A stretch of 64,000 bases of DNA from Polyangiaceae bacterium (GCA_022842465.1 JALHPN010000004.1:51990-115989), one strand, 5' to 3'. Shown: positions 44,877 through 53,899, counted from the first letter of the stretch. Notes: a model not told the origin generated them from the sequence alone. A program made the numbers and translations.

Positions 44877-45368
44877 ATGCGGCGAGACCTCCCTCAGGCA
44901 GCGGAATCGACTCCGGGAGGGCTCTGCCCGCCCGACCCCCCGCCGGCGGCGATCGCCGTCCTCGCGCTCCTCCTGATCGCCTTCGCGACCGCGCTGGCGC
45001 CGGCGGCGGAGGCGAAGGAGCCCGGCAAGGCCCCGAAGGGCAAGCACGACGACGGACCCTCGGCCTTCGATCGCGGCGCCGCCGCGAGCGCCCTCGCGAC
45101 CGTCGACCTCGCGAAGTGCAAGGCCCCGAACGCCAAGCGCGGGGACGGCCACGTCACGGTCACGTTCGCGACGTCGGGGATGGTGTCGAGCGCCCTCGTC
45201 GACAAGGGGCCCATGGCCGGCACCCCCGTGGCGAAGTGCATCTCGTCGCAGTTCCAGAAGGTGAAGGTCCCTGCGTTCCGCGGCGACGCGGTCCGCTGTG
45301 GGGAAGACGTTCCGCTTCGAGTAGAGTGCGGCGCGTGCCGCGCGGGACCCTGCTGTCGTCGCTCGTGA
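44877..45368 (+). CDS. Exported AgmX/TonB C-terminal-like domain protein
   Basis: A 163-aa protein. A hydrophobic segment (AIAVLALLLIAFATALAPAA) near residue 25 acts as signal peptide or anchor. The second half (GHVTVTFATSGMVSSALVD, then VAKCISSQFQKVKVPAF) matches the TonB-C/AgmX fold common in myxobacterial envelope proteins. A Cys pair near the end (VECGACRAGPCC) is unusual. The start at ATG 44877 is the first in frame after the intergenic region; the 3' end overlaps the next gene by 34 bp. Confidence 0.65.
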   Translation: MRRDLPQAAESTPGGLCPPDPPPAAIAVLALLLIAFATALAPAAEAKEPGKAPKGKHDDGPSAFDRGAAASALATVDLAKCKAPNAKRGDGHVTVTFATSGMVSSALVDKGPMAGTPVAKCISSQFQKVKVPAFRGDAVRCGEDVPLRVECGACRAGPCCRRS

Positions 45369-46054
45369 TCGCGTCGCTCGCGACGTTCGCGTCGTCCGCG
45401 GACGCCGAGGAGACGAAGCTCGAGGGCGCAGACGGCGTGCCGGAGTGCCGGTCCTTCCACGCGAAGAACGAGCGTGAGCTCGCGACGTGGGAGAAGGAGC
45501 AGCCGAAGACGCCCTACATCTACCCGCGCGAGCGCACGGTCCTCGGCGCGCCTTGGAATCGTCTCCTCGGAAGTCTCGGCGGGACGGCGGCGCTCCTCGC
45601 GGCCACGATCGTCCCGCACGTGGGGGCGCAGATGCGCGGCGACGAGCCGGCCGCGTTCGTCTCGTGGCCCTGGTCGCTCCCGTTCGGGCCGGCGTCGACG
45701 TGCACGCGTCTCCAGGGGTCGTTCACGGTGAAGGATCACCAGACGCATCGCGCGCTCGTCGAGCCAGGCTTCGCGTCGAGCACGCGCGGCCTCGGCGTCT
45801 TCGTGCGTCCGGGGTACCGCTTCCTCCTCCACCCGAGCGACTGGGTCATCGGCGTCGGCGGCGGGATCGGATCGACGATCGAGATCGCGGGGCAGCGAGA
45901 GCCGTTCCGCGTCTCGGTGAGCCCCGAGGTGCTCTTCCACTTCGGCCACTGCTGTGAGCCGGGGTACTTCGTCCTCGCGTTCCGCTACGACCGTTTCCTC
46001 GGCGGAGACGTGAAGAACGTCCTCGGGGGCAGCCTGGGCTTCACGTACTTCTGA
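45335..46054 (+). CDS. Predicted outer-membrane beta-barrel/exported protein
   Basis: The GTG start at 45335 gives 239 aa with a signal peptide (LLSSLVIASLATFASSADA). The second half consists of alternating strands (GVFVRPGYRFLLH, FRVSVSPEVLFHF, GSLGFTYF) ending in an aromatic residue, as in outer-membrane barrels. A Cys pair (FGHCCEPG) is conserved-looking. No family name can be given. It probably belongs with the AgmX-like gene it overlaps. Confidence 0.65.
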   Translation: MPRGTLLSSLVIASLATFASSADAEETKLEGADGVPECRSFHAKNERELATWEKEQPKTPYIYPRERTVLGAPWNRLLGSLGGTAALLAATIVPHVGAQMRGDEPAAFVSWPWSLPFGPASTCTRLQGSFTVKDHQTHRALVEPGFASSTRGLGVFVRPGYRFLLHPSDWVIGVGGGIGSTIEIAGQREPFRVSVSPEVLFHFGHCCEPGYFVLAFRYDRFLGGDVKNVLGGSLGFTYF

Positions 46055-46144
46055 GCGCGGCGCCCGCGGAACCTGGCGAACGCGGAGGTTGACGGGGGTG
46101 TTGCGCCGACGGAGCGACCAGGGTAGATCCCCCGTCCCCACTCT

Positions 46145-46236
<92 letters not shown>

Positions 46237-46417
46237 GAATCCCCTTTGGCGTCGCGGCCCGCGTGAGCCGCGGAGCCGACTTGGGCTCTTGGTTGGCCAT
46301 TTCGAGCGAGCCGACGAGCGCCGACGGGAGCGGCGGGAACGGCTCGCCGATGGTGGCGTCGCCCGGCGCAGTGCGCGGGCGGCGGCTCGCACGCCGTCGA
46401 TCGGCGGCGCGTGGTAG

Positions 46418-46557
46418 ACGACGGACATCCTCGGGATCGTCGGAGGTACCGGCCTCGGTGACGTGCTGTTCGGCAGCGAGGGTAGGCTCGAGCGGGTCGA
46501 CACGCCGTTCGGCGCGCCGAGCAGCCCGGTCCGCATCCTCTCGTGGAAGGGCGTGGA
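46418..46557 (+). pseudogene. mtnP: Fragment of an S-methyl-5'-thioadenosine phosphorylase gene (MtnP-like)
   Basis: The frame opens after a TAG at 46415 and encodes ILGIVGGTGLGDVLFG, VDTPFGAPSSPVRI and LSWKGV, the N-terminal signature of MTA phosphorylase/purine nucleoside phosphorylase family 2 (GGTG phosphate loop and TPFGxPS). It then loses similarity within about 45 codons; the rest of a ~290-aa enzyme is missing. There is no start codon. The ~180 bp between the tRNA and this fragment, and the ~150 bp after it, show no recognisable gene. Confidence 0.65.
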
Positions 46558-46707
46558 CAGCACCGGCGACGGCCCGTGCTCTCCGGCTCGTGCCTTAGCG
46601 CGCGCCCCCGATCTCGTCTCGCGCTGTCCCACGTGCTCGCGCTCGCGCTTCGGCGACCAATGCGCGCGACTCGGTCTGGCGTAAGCTCTCGCGCCGAGGA
46701 GACCGCC

Positions 46708-47208
46708 ATGACTTCGCCCGACCCCGATGCCCTGTTCGCGCGTTTCGAGGACTACGCACTTGTGGACGCGCGACTCGCGATGACGAGCGAGCAGAAGCAG
46801 TTCGTCGCGAAGCACAAGCTGAAGAAGACGCTCGCAGACGAGGACTTCCCCGACATCAAGACGGCGTTCTTCGTCTTCGCGGAGCTGGAAGACGAGCACG
46901 TCGACGCGCTCGACGAATACGTGTTCCTCGGAGACGAGGACCTCGGTGAGCGCCTGGACGAGGGGACTCTCGTGCCCTTCGCGGCGCTCAACCAGAGCGG
47001 GAGCAGCCTCGCCTACGGACAGAACATCTTCGCCGAGACGAACAACTGGGGGGTGCTCTGCTTCGACCTCGCGAGTGGCACCGGAAGCGACTGCCCCGTC
47101 GTCTGGGCCCTCGCGGGCAAGCTGTACGCGTGGGCGCCGAAGGCGAGCAGCCTCACGGTCGAGAAGCTCGAAAAGGATGACGACGCCGAGGGCGAAGGGG
47201 ACGACTGA
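46708..47208 (+). CDS. Acidic 166-aa protein of unknown function
   Basis: The ATG at 46708 follows GAGGAGACC. The protein is soluble and acidic, with no signal peptide, and ends in a run of Asp/Glu (KDDDAEGEGDD). The middle (NIFAETNNWGVLCFDLASG) recalls SMI1/KNR4 (SUKH)-type immunity-like proteins, but the similarity is too weak to assert. It is flanked on both sides by gene fragments, so it may be cargo of a decayed accessory block. Confidence 0.6.
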   Translation: MTSPDPDALFARFEDYALVDARLAMTSEQKQFVAKHKLKKTLADEDFPDIKTAFFVFAELEDEHVDALDEYVFLGDEDLGERLDEGTLVPFAALNQSGSSLAYGQNIFAETNNWGVLCFDLASGTGSDCPVVWALAGKLYAWAPKASSLTVEKLEKDDDAEGEGDD

Positions 47209-47226
47209 GAGACTCCCTCGGGCTCG

Positions 47227-47628
47227 AAATCCGACGGGGAGTGCATTGCAACGCATGCGCCACGCTGGATCGGCGAAGCGGCCTGCAGATCGGCACGAGC
47301 GACGTCCGCCAGGGCATCGTGTCGCCGCGGGCACCGCCGCCGCGCCGATCACGTTCATCTCCGCGAAGTCGCCGGCTGCCCCGGGCGACTGGAAGAACAT
47401 CTACTTCGGCTATAGCCCCGCCACGGGAAACCGAATCGAGAACGCCGTCATCGAGTACGCCGGCGGCTTCAGCGGCGCGCAGGGCTACGGGTGCGGCGAC
47501 GCCGCGAACGACGCCTCGGTCTCCTCCTGACCTTCGCCGGCATGCCCACGTGTGAGGTGAGCCGGTGGCGGAACGCGACCGGCGAGGCCTGCCCCGGCGC
47601 GACCAACGGGTCCCCCGTCTGCCTCTGA
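47227..47628 (+). pseudogene. Frameshifted 3' remnant of a beta-helix surface lipoprotein
   Basis: Three frames must be joined to read one protein. The pieces are SGLQIGTSDVRQGIV (47271-47315), then VAAGTAAAPITFISAKS through GYGCGDAANDASV (47322-47520), then LLLTFAGMPTCEVSRW to TGA at 47628. The joins look like a lost base near 47317 and a change near 47521. The motif order matches parallel beta-helix lipoproteins, one of which is intact at 51,925-53,772. The 5' half is absent. Confidence 0.65.
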
Positions 47629-47653
47629 TTCGGAGCTCGCCGGGCCGCTCCGC

Positions 47654-48445
47654 TCACTTCACCTTGGTCAGCGTGTACGTGGCGTAGTTCGGGGCGACGT
47701 TCCCCAGGCGCAGGATCTCCGTCCGCACCTGCAGCACGTCCGCCTTGCGGCAGAACGAGAAGTAGTTGCCGTCGCCGTCCTCCGCCGTGCCTGCCGACTG
47801 TAGCTGGTAGCCAGCCTTGTAGTCGTTCATCTCCTTCGAGAGCTTCACGGTGACGTCGCACTTGCACACGTCCCCCTGGGCCGTGCACGTCGCGCTGAAG
47901 TCCTGGGGATCCGGCCGCGGGTTCGAGAACTCGCCGTAGAGGGCCTGCACGATGTTCGCCTGGACGTCGGCGCACGTGGGGAGCTTCGGCCCGACGCATC
48001 GGAGCGGGAGATCGATGTTCTCCTTCACGGTGCCTTCCAGCGATCGCGTCACGTTCGTCTCCGTGAACGTGTAGCGGACCTTCACGTCACCCGAGACGGA
48101 GTTCTCGCGGAAGTCGGCACACCCGCTCGTGGGAGGGTTGTCGAACCACTCGAAGAGGCCCTTCGTGCACGCCGCGGTACCGTCCCACGTACCGACGAGG
48201 TCCGAATCACACGAAGACAGCTCCTCGCACGTCGTCCCGGTGAAGGCTGCGGACGGAGCGCTCGCCGCCGGAGCTCCTGTCGACGAGGCCGCTCCACCGT
48301 CACCGCCGGCTACGGCGGGGTCGTCGCCCGGCACAGCCGAGCCGGCGTCACGGGCGGGCGTGGAGGCGGTGGAGCTACTGCAAGCTGCGAGGCTGACGGC
48401 GAGGACGGCGCTTCCTAGAGCCGTCGCGAGGGAGAGCAAGCGCAT
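47654..48445 (-). CDS. Secreted lipoprotein, unknown function
   Basis: A 263-aa protein with a strong lipobox (AVSLAACSSS), then a ~50-residue Ala/Pro/Asp-rich linker and a globular part with about ten Cys (CEELSSC, CADF, CADVQAN, TCTAQGDVCKCDVTVKLS). The paired Cys and an alternating-strand C-terminus (NYATYTLTKVK) suggest a disulphide-bonded beta-barrel such as a lipocalin-like fold; this is a guess. Anchored in the envelope. Confidence 0.75.
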   Translation of the reverse strand: MRLLSLATALGSAVLAVSLAACSSSTASTPARDAGSAVPGDDPAVAGGDGGAASSTGAPAASAPSAAFTGTTCEELSSCDSDLVGTWDGTAACTKGLFEWFDNPPTSGCADFRENSVSGDVKVRYTFTETNVTRSLEGTVKENIDLPLRCVGPKLPTCADVQANIVQALYGEFSNPRPDPQDFSATCTAQGDVCKCDVTVKLSKEMNDYKAGYQLQSAGTAEDGDGNYFSFCRKADVLQVRTEILRLGNVAPNYATYTLTKVK

Positions 48446-48499
48446 GACCGTCGTACGGCGGAGCGCGCTCGCCTTCCCCCCCGGTCAGGTCGATTTCCG

Positions 48500-49423
48500 T
48501 CACCGCACCCAGAAGGCGTGGGCGGCGCCAGGCGTCGGGTAGCCCACGAAGCCCTGCGCCGGTCCCGTCTTCATGAGCGACGAGCCCCCGCCGCACGCGG
48601 TCAGGTTCGTGTTCGCGCCCGCGCCGCCGAAGTCCCAGCCGTCGCCGAGCGACGTGTGCCCCTTGCAGTCGACGGGCGCGCCGTTCGGCGTGTCGACCTG
48701 ACCCGCACCGTCGTCCGTGTACGTCTTCGGGCCGCCGCACCAGAAGTAGCCGTTCGCGTCGTCGTAGAGGTAGTAGCCCGGCTGGCCGAACGGGATGCGC
48801 AGCGTCGCCTTCGCGATCGCGCTGCTCCGGAACGTGGACGCGCCGGCCGTGAATCCCTCGAGCACGAGGTCCGTGTACGCGAACGCGTTCAGATCGATCC
48901 AACCCGCGAGCGCGGGCGTCCCCATCGCGACCGACGACGCGACCTTCGGATCGATCGCGAGCGCGGGCAGCCCCACGTAGCCGCTCGCGAACGTCGGGTG
49001 GAGCCCGACGTCGACGGAGTTGCGAACGAGGCCGAGCGTCCAGCCGCCGCCGTCCGTCGTCATGTCGCACCACACGGGGATCGGCGCCTGCGCGCCGGCG
49101 CCGTCCGGATCGATCGTGTAGACGCCGTCCGGCGCGCCGGGGGTCGCGGCGAGGGCCGCCTTGCAGCTCGCGTAGACGGCGCCAGCGTCGTCGGCGGCGT
49201 CGGAGCCGGCGTCGACGGGCTGAGCCGCGTCTCGCCCCGCATCGACAGGCCTCGGCGCCTCGCCGTCCACCGTCACCGACGGCGTCCCCGTTGCGTCGAA
49301 GGCGCCACCGTCCGTCGACGGCAGCGTCGCGACGTCCGACGTCGTTTCCCCGCACGCGAAGCCCCCGAGCAGCCCCACGAGCCCCGCCCACACCCCGACC
49401 CGCGAGCCCGCGTTTCGTCCCAT
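48500..49423 (-). CDS. Fibrinogen C-terminal-like domain lipoprotein
   Basis: A 307-aa protein. It has a signal peptide with lipobox-like GGFACGET, then an Asp/Ala-rich linker. After that comes a domain opening with SCKAALAATPGAPDGVYTID, then PIPVWCDMTTDGGGWTLGLV. This Cys-spaced start (GxYxI...CDMxTDGGGWT) is the hallmark of fibrinogen-related (FReD) domains. The C-terminal half has CGGPKTYTDDG and ends GYPTPGAAHAFWVR, shorter than animal FReDs. In bacteria these are probable sugar- or acetyl-group-binding surface lectins. Confidence 0.82.
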   Translation of the reverse strand: MGRNAGSRVGVWAGLVGLLGGFACGETTSDVATLPSTDGGAFDATGTPSVTVDGEAPRPVDAGRDAAQPVDAGSDAADDAGAVYASCKAALAATPGAPDGVYTIDPDGAGAQAPIPVWCDMTTDGGGWTLGLVRNSVDVGLHPTFASGYVGLPALAIDPKVASSVAMGTPALAGWIDLNAFAYTDLVLEGFTAGASTFRSSAIAKATLRIPFGQPGYYLYDDANGYFWCGGPKTYTDDGAGQVDTPNGAPVDCKGHTSLGDGWDFGGAGANTNLTACGGGSSLMKTGPAQGFVGYPTPGAAHAFWVR

Positions 49424-49502
49424 GAAACGAAGGAATAGAGGGCCTCGCGCGCCGACGCAACGCGCGAGGCCCCGAGGTCTCCCTCCGCGGGACCCTGCTT
49501 GC

Positions 49503-49778
49503 CTAGTCGCCCCCGCGACCGAAGCCGAGAGTGTTCGTCCCGCGGCCGAAGCCCCGTGTGGTGGTAGCCCCTCGGCCGAAGCCGGCCGCCTGGAGGCCCT
49601 CGCTGCCGGTGTCGGCCTCTGCGGTCGCCGCGGGGTCCGTTTCGACCTCGGCGCTCGAGGGCTCTACGAGCCCGAGCTCGTTCGTGTTGATGTCCTCCGA
49701 TGCGACCTCGTCCGCGCAGGCCGTGACGCTCATCCCGATCAGTACGACGGAAGCCAGTCCGATCCAGCGGCTCTTCAC
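49503..49778 (-). CDS. Small lipoprotein precursor with repeated GFGRG motif
   Basis: A 91-aa protein with a signal peptide ending in a lipobox-like Cys (GMSVTACADE). An acidic middle (EVETDPAATAEADTGSEG) precedes a C-terminal tail with three GFGRG units (AAGFGRGATTTRGFGRG, TNTLGFGRGGD). No family is known to me. Acidic leader plus repetitive Gly/Arg tail is reminiscent of ribosomally made peptide precursors, but no modification enzyme lies next to it and the signal peptide argues for export as it stands. Confidence 0.65.
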   Translation of the reverse strand: MKSRWIGLASVVLIGMSVTACADEVASEDINTNELGLVEPSSAEVETDPAATAEADTGSEGLQAAGFGRGATTTRGFGRGTNTLGFGRGGD

Positions 49779-49798
49779 GAGGTCCCTTTCGGCAGCCC

Positions 49799-49987
49799 CT
49801 GCGGCGCGCGGAGGCCATCCACGCCCTCACGGAGCTCGGTTTCACCGGGCTCGAAGCGGAGGTCTACGCGGTGCTCGTCGAGGAATCTCCCGCCACCGCC
49901 TACCGCGCGGCCCAGGCCCTCGGGAAAGCGGGTGCGAACGTCTACGAGGCCGTCGAGTCACTCGAGCGCAAGGCGCGCGGGATCACG
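49799..49987 (+). pseudogene. TrmB-type helix-turn-helix fragment
   Basis: In the frame of the next gene, codons from 49799 encode ALTELGFTGLEAEVYAVL, ATAYRAAQALGKAGANVYE and AVESLERKARG, the N-terminal winged helix of TrmB-family transcription regulators. It has no ATG start (only CTG, or GTG at 49871 inside the domain). It breaks off where the wing should continue and runs in frame into an unrelated sequence. Read as a 5'-truncated, fused remnant. Confidence 0.65.
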
Positions 49988-50404
49988 ATGGAGGACGAAG
50001 CAGCGGCGGCTTGGCGCGAGAAGTCCTCCGCGGACCTGACGGTGGCGCCGCTCCTCCAGCTCGACCTCGACACCGCCGACAGGAACCCCACGCGCGCGCA
50101 CGACGGCTTGCTCGCGGATCTCACCGGCGCCTCCGCGATCGTGGAGAAGGGGCTCGCGGTCCGCATCGCACTCCCGACGAAGAAGACCGGCACGACGACC
50201 TCGCTCCTCCCCGGCCCCGCGCTGGTCCGCGCCGTGACACCTGGCGGACCGGGTGCGAGGCGGGGCCTCCGGATCGGAGACGAGATCCACCTGCTCGACA
50301 GCGCGCTCTACGCCGCGTCGAACAAGGCCCCCGGTAAGCCCTACGACGGGCTCGTGCGGGTCACCCGCGAAGGCGAGCCGCAGACGGTCACGCTCGCGCC
50401 GTAA
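49988..50404 (+). CDS. PDZ-like domain protein (possibly fused remnant)
   Basis: The ATG at 49988 gives 138 aa: a short helical N-terminus (MEDEAAAAWREKSSADL) and a C-terminal PDZ-like half (VRAVTPGGPGARRGLRIGDE, then YDGLVRVTREGEPQTVTLAP). No signal peptide is present although PDZ modules of this kind are normally periplasmic. This suggests the true 5' end was replaced by the TrmB fragment that lies upstream in the same frame. Could still be translated from the GTG at 49871 as a TrmB-PDZ chimera. Confidence 0.45.
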   Translation: MEDEAAAAWREKSSADLTVAPLLQLDLDTADRNPTRAHDGLLADLTGASAIVEKGLAVRIALPTKKTGTTTSLLPGPALVRAVTPGGPGARRGLRIGDEIHLLDSALYAASNKAPGKPYDGLVRVTREGEPQTVTLAP

Positions 50405-50422
50405 CAGGCGCCGGCGCCGTCG

Positions 50423-50626
50423 TCACCGATCGTCGCCGGTCATCTGCCTCCGCAGCTCGAGCCCCTTCATGTCCGGCGCGGGCGTCGTGTCCGAGGTCGC
50501 CTCGCTCGGCTCGGGCGCTTCCGTCGCCTCCTCCGTCGGAGGCGGCGCGGGCTCCGTGGCGTTCGCGCAGCCGACGGCGACGAGTGCGAGGACGAGCATG
50601 ACGGGGACGAGACGGGGTAGGGTCAT
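50423..50626 (-). CDS. Small Pro/Glu-rich lipoprotein
   Basis: A 67-aa protein with GGAGG before the ATG at 50626 and a lipobox (ALVAVGCANA). The mature peptide is almost entirely Pro/Glu/Ala/Thr (EPAPPPTEEATEAPEPSEAT) and ends LRRQMTGDDR. No folded domain is expected; such peptides may act as envelope spacers. Confidence 0.6.
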   Translation of the reverse strand: MTLPRLVPVMLVLALVAVGCANATEPAPPPTEEATEAPEPSEATSDTTPAPDMKGLELRRQMTGDDR

Positions 50627-50811
50627 GGGAAAACCTCCGAGCGTCGATGATGACGCGATCCCGTTCCGTTTCCACGAACCCTCAGGAGCGACGACGTCGA
50701 TTTGGAGGAGCCCCTGCGATGCTGTCGTGCGCTGGCGGTCGCGCCGGCGCGACGCTCGCCGGCACCGCGAGAGGCCTAGCCCGCGGCTGTCCAAGAGCGC
50801 GACTTCGCGTC

Positions 50812-51723
50812 GTGCACCAGCTCGTGAGCACGGTCATCCCGACCTACGATCGCAAGGCCGACGTCGCCCTCGCCGTCGGCTCCGCCCTCGCGCAGACACA
50901 CGCCGAGCAGGAGGTCCTCGTCGTCGACGACGGCTCGCGCGACGGGACCGCGGAGGCGCTCCGGTCGAGATACGGGGACCGCGTGACGATCGTGAGGACG
51001 GAGCGGCTCGGCGTCTCGGGGGCGCGCAATCGAGGGATGGCCGAGGCGCGCGGCGACGTCATCGCCTTCCTCGACTCGGACGACGAGCGGGAGCCGGAGA
51101 AGCTCGCGAAGCAGGTGGCGTGGCTCGAGGCGCGGCCAGCCTTCGGCATGGTGATCACCGACGTCGCGCAGATGGACCGCGACCGGAAGACGTTCCACGT
51201 GTTCCACAGGCACGATCACGTGCCGGTCGACGGGGACGTGCTGGTCCACCTCCTGACCCAGCCGTCGCTGGCGCCATCGAGCGCTCTCCTCAGGCGGCGG
51301 GTGTACGACGAGGTCGGCGGCTTCGACACGTCGCTGCCGACGGCAGAGGACATCGACTTCCACCTCCGGGTCGCGGCGCGCTTCCAGATCGGCGTGATCG
51401 AGGAGCCTCTCACGCGGTGCATGCGCGGGCACGACGGGCTCGCGGCGTTGTCGCGAACATATGCGGATTACATGTTGTTCTCGAGTCGCTTCCTCCTCGA
51501 TCATCGGCACGAGATCCCCTCCGGCGCGCGCGCGAAGGCGCTCCGCGAGGCGTCGCTCCGCAACATGCGCGGGCTCCTCGGCGGCGGCCACGTGAAGGAG
51601 GCTCTGGTCCTCGGTGCTGCGCTCGCCCGATACACGCGAACCCCGCGCGATGCCGCCGCCCTCGCGCGCTTCGCACCCGGCGTGGTGCGGCAGACGATGA
51701 AGAAGCTGGTCGCCACGAGCTAG
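50812..51723 (+). CDS. Family 2 glycosyltransferase
   Basis: I chose the GTG at 50812, as the sequence upstream is not family-like; 303 aa. GT-A fold markers: STVIPTYDRKADVALAVGSA, VLVVDDGSRDGTAEAL, GVSGARNRGMAEARGDVIAF and the metal-binding LDSDDE; EDIDFHLRVA fits the ED motif. It transfers a sugar from a nucleotide-sugar to an unknown acceptor, probably for surface polysaccharide. No other polysaccharide genes are nearby. Confidence 0.88.
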   Translation: MHQLVSTVIPTYDRKADVALAVGSALAQTHAEQEVLVVDDGSRDGTAEALRSRYGDRVTIVRTERLGVSGARNRGMAEARGDVIAFLDSDDEREPEKLAKQVAWLEARPAFGMVITDVAQMDRDRKTFHVFHRHDHVPVDGDVLVHLLTQPSLAPSSALLRRRVYDEVGGFDTSLPTAEDIDFHLRVAARFQIGVIEEPLTRCMRGHDGLAALSRTYADYMLFSSRFLLDHRHEIPSGARAKALREASLRNMRGLLGGGHVKEALVLGAALARYTRTPRDAAALARFAPGVVRQTMKKLVATS

Positions 51724-51924
51724 GAGCGACGAGAGGTCGCAGTCACGCGCGTGCCCCGCTGCATCTCCGTGGGTTACGCTCCACCGTCACGTGTCACCCG
51801 TACGGGGTACGACGGCGGAGCGAATCGGTGGATGCGCGCCACGTCAAACCCCACTCGTTGGATGACGCGCGATGACGCTCAGGCGTGATCGCGCCCGACA
51901 TGAAAAGGAAGGATCCCCCGTACC

Positions 51925-53772
51925 ATGACGAAGCTTCGAGTCCTCTCGGTCAACCTCGCGCTGCTCGCCGTGGGGGCGGCTACCGCATGCGAGTCGACCG
52001 AATCGAGCCCGAGCGGCCCCGGCGGTGGCGTCGTCGGCGACGGCGGCGCGGCGGACTGCGTCGAGGTTCCCACCGACTGTTCGACCGTGACACCGCTCAA
52101 GAACGCCGACATCCAGGGCGGCAAGGTGCTCGCCGCGCGCACGTGCTGGTCGGTCGACGAAGATCTCAACCTCGCGAGCGGAACACTCGTCGTCGAGCAG
52201 GGCGTCGTGATGCGGTTCGGAACCAACAAGGGGCTCCGAGTCACGTCCGGCGGACGGGTCTCGCTGCGCGGAACGTGCGAGTCGCGCGTGCGCCTCACGT
52301 CGAAGGACGACGCGTCGACGTTCCAGGGCGTGCGCATGACCGACAGCCAGGGCGCGGACAACACGTGGACGTATGCGGTCATCGATCGCGGCGGCGACCA
52401 GCGCTGGACCGGCGCGAACTACTCCGACGGAGCGCTCTACCTCGAGGGCACGACCAAGCTCCAGATGGATCACGTCACCGTGAGCCGGAGCAAGAGCCAC
52501 GGCTTGATCGCCTTCGGCGAGGCCGACTTCGCGTTCGCGAGCGGCGCGCTCACGGGCAACCTCACGCCAGCGTACCTCCACCCGCAGGTCGTCGACCGTC
52601 TTCCGGGCGACGTGATCCTCACCGACAACACGAACGCGTACATCCGCGTGGCCTTCGGCAACACCGATCGCATCGCCGGAGCACGCCGGTGGGCGGCACA
52701 CGCGCTGCCGCTGCGCATCGAGGAGCGCGTGAGGCTCGAGGGCGATCTCACGATCGACCCAGGCGCCAGGCTCCAGTTCGCGCAAGGCACGTCGCTGCGC
52801 GTGGTGGCCGGCGCCACGCTCACCGCGAAGGGCGCCGCCGACAACAAGATCACGTTCGCCGGCGCGGCCAACACGCGCGGATTCTGGCAGGGGATCCAGA
52901 TCGAGAGCGGCGGCATCGGCACGCCCGCCACGATCGGCGCGACGTTCGATCATTGTGAGATCAGCGAGGCGGCCGGAACGGCCTGGACCGGCAACGCCGA
53001 GTCGAAGGCGGCCGTCTACATGGACAGCACGGCGGCGGCGGCGATCACGAACACGACGTTCCGCAACAATGCCTATTACGGCCTCTGGGCCGACAACGAG
53101 GCTCGCCTGCCCGGCTTCGCGTCGAACGTCTTCACGGGCAACACGCGCGTGATGATGCTCCACCCGGACCGCGTCGGCGAGCTCGGCACCGGCAACACGC
53201 TCACGGGGAACGACGAGGACGCGATCCGGGTCGTCCTCGCCAACACGAACCGCCTCTCCGCGGACGCGAGCTGGAAGGCCCAGGGCGTGCCGTACTTCAT
53301 CGACGACCGATTCATCGTGGAGGCGAGCCTGACGATCGAGGCCGGGGTCGCGATGCGCTTCGCCCAGGCGCGCGGTATGGTCGTCGACGACAAGGGTTCG
53401 CTGACGGTCGCCGGAACGGCGGCGGCTCCGGTGACGTTCGCCGGCATGAACGAGGTCGCGACGGGCTACTGGCAGGGCGTCCAGATCAAGAGCAACAGCC
53501 CGAAGAACACGCTCTCGCACGTGAAGGTCCTGCACGCGGGCTCGAACGGATGGAACGGCGACCCCGAGTCGGACGCCGCGATCTTCCTCTCCAACAACGC
53601 GTCCGTCGCGCTCGCGGACGTGACCCTCGGACCGGGCGGCGGCTACGGCGTCCACATCGAGGGGCCTGCCAGCCCGATCACCTGCAGCGCGGTGGCGTTC
53701 ACGAGCCTCGTCAAGGGCGCCGTGTGGCAGAACACGCCGGCGCCGGGCGCGCTGCTGGGCGCCTGCCCCTGA
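51925..53772 (+). CDS. Large lipoprotein with right-handed beta-helix repeats
   Basis: A 615-aa protein starting at ATG 51925; signal peptide with lipobox-like AVGAATACES. A short Gly/Ser linker precedes three successive units of about 180 residues. Each has a VVEQGVVMRFG/IDPGARLQFAQG/IEAGVAMRFAQA entry, a K-I-T-F-A-G-like strand, WQGIQIES/WQGVQIKS and a downstream YGLWADN-type coil. This pattern is that of right-handed parallel beta-helix (pectate lyase-like) surface proteins. No catalytic signature is visible; it is probably adhesive or polysaccharide-binding. Confidence 0.85.
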   Translation: MTKLRVLSVNLALLAVGAATACESTESSPSGPGGGVVGDGGAADCVEVPTDCSTVTPLKNADIQGGKVLAARTCWSVDEDLNLASGTLVVEQGVVMRFGTNKGLRVTSGGRVSLRGTCESRVRLTSKDDASTFQGVRMTDSQGADNTWTYAVIDRGGDQRWTGANYSDGALYLEGTTKLQMDHVTVSRSKSHGLIAFGEADFAFASGALTGNLTPAYLHPQVVDRLPGDVILTDNTNAYIRVAFGNTDRIAGARRWAAHALPLRIEERVRLEGDLTIDPGARLQFAQGTSLRVVAGATLTAKGAADNKITFAGAANTRGFWQGIQIESGGIGTPATIGATFDHCEISEAAGTAWTGNAESKAAVYMDSTAAAAITNTTFRNNAYYGLWADNEARLPGFASNVFTGNTRVMMLHPDRVGELGTGNTLTGNDEDAIRVVLANTNRLSADASWKAQGVPYFIDDRFIVEASLTIEAGVAMRFAQARGMVVDDKGSLTVAGTAAAPVTFAGMNEVATGYWQGVQIKSNSPKNTLSHVKVLHAGSNGWNGDPESDAAIFLSNNASVALADVTLGPGGGYGVHIEGPASPITCSAVAFTSLVKGAVWQNTPAPGALLGACP

Positions 53773-53811
53773 GCGCGCCGCGAGCGCGGCGGCGGCGACG
53801 TCGATCGAGGA

Positions 53812-53898
53812 TCAACGCTTCGCCGCCGCGCAGATGCCAGCGCGGCACGTGGCGACGTAGCCTTCCTTTGCATCGACCTTCGGACACTCCAGCGGACC
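53812..53898 (-). pseudogene. C-terminal stump of a Cys-containing protein
   Basis: The minus-strand frame ending at 53812 encodes GPLECPKVDAKEGYVATCRA and GICAAAKR before its stop, a plausible Cys-paired C-terminus. Upstream of about 53898 the frame turns into sequence antisense to a lipoprotein fragment. The 5' part of this gene is therefore missing. Confidence 0.4.
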
Positions 53899-53899
53899 G

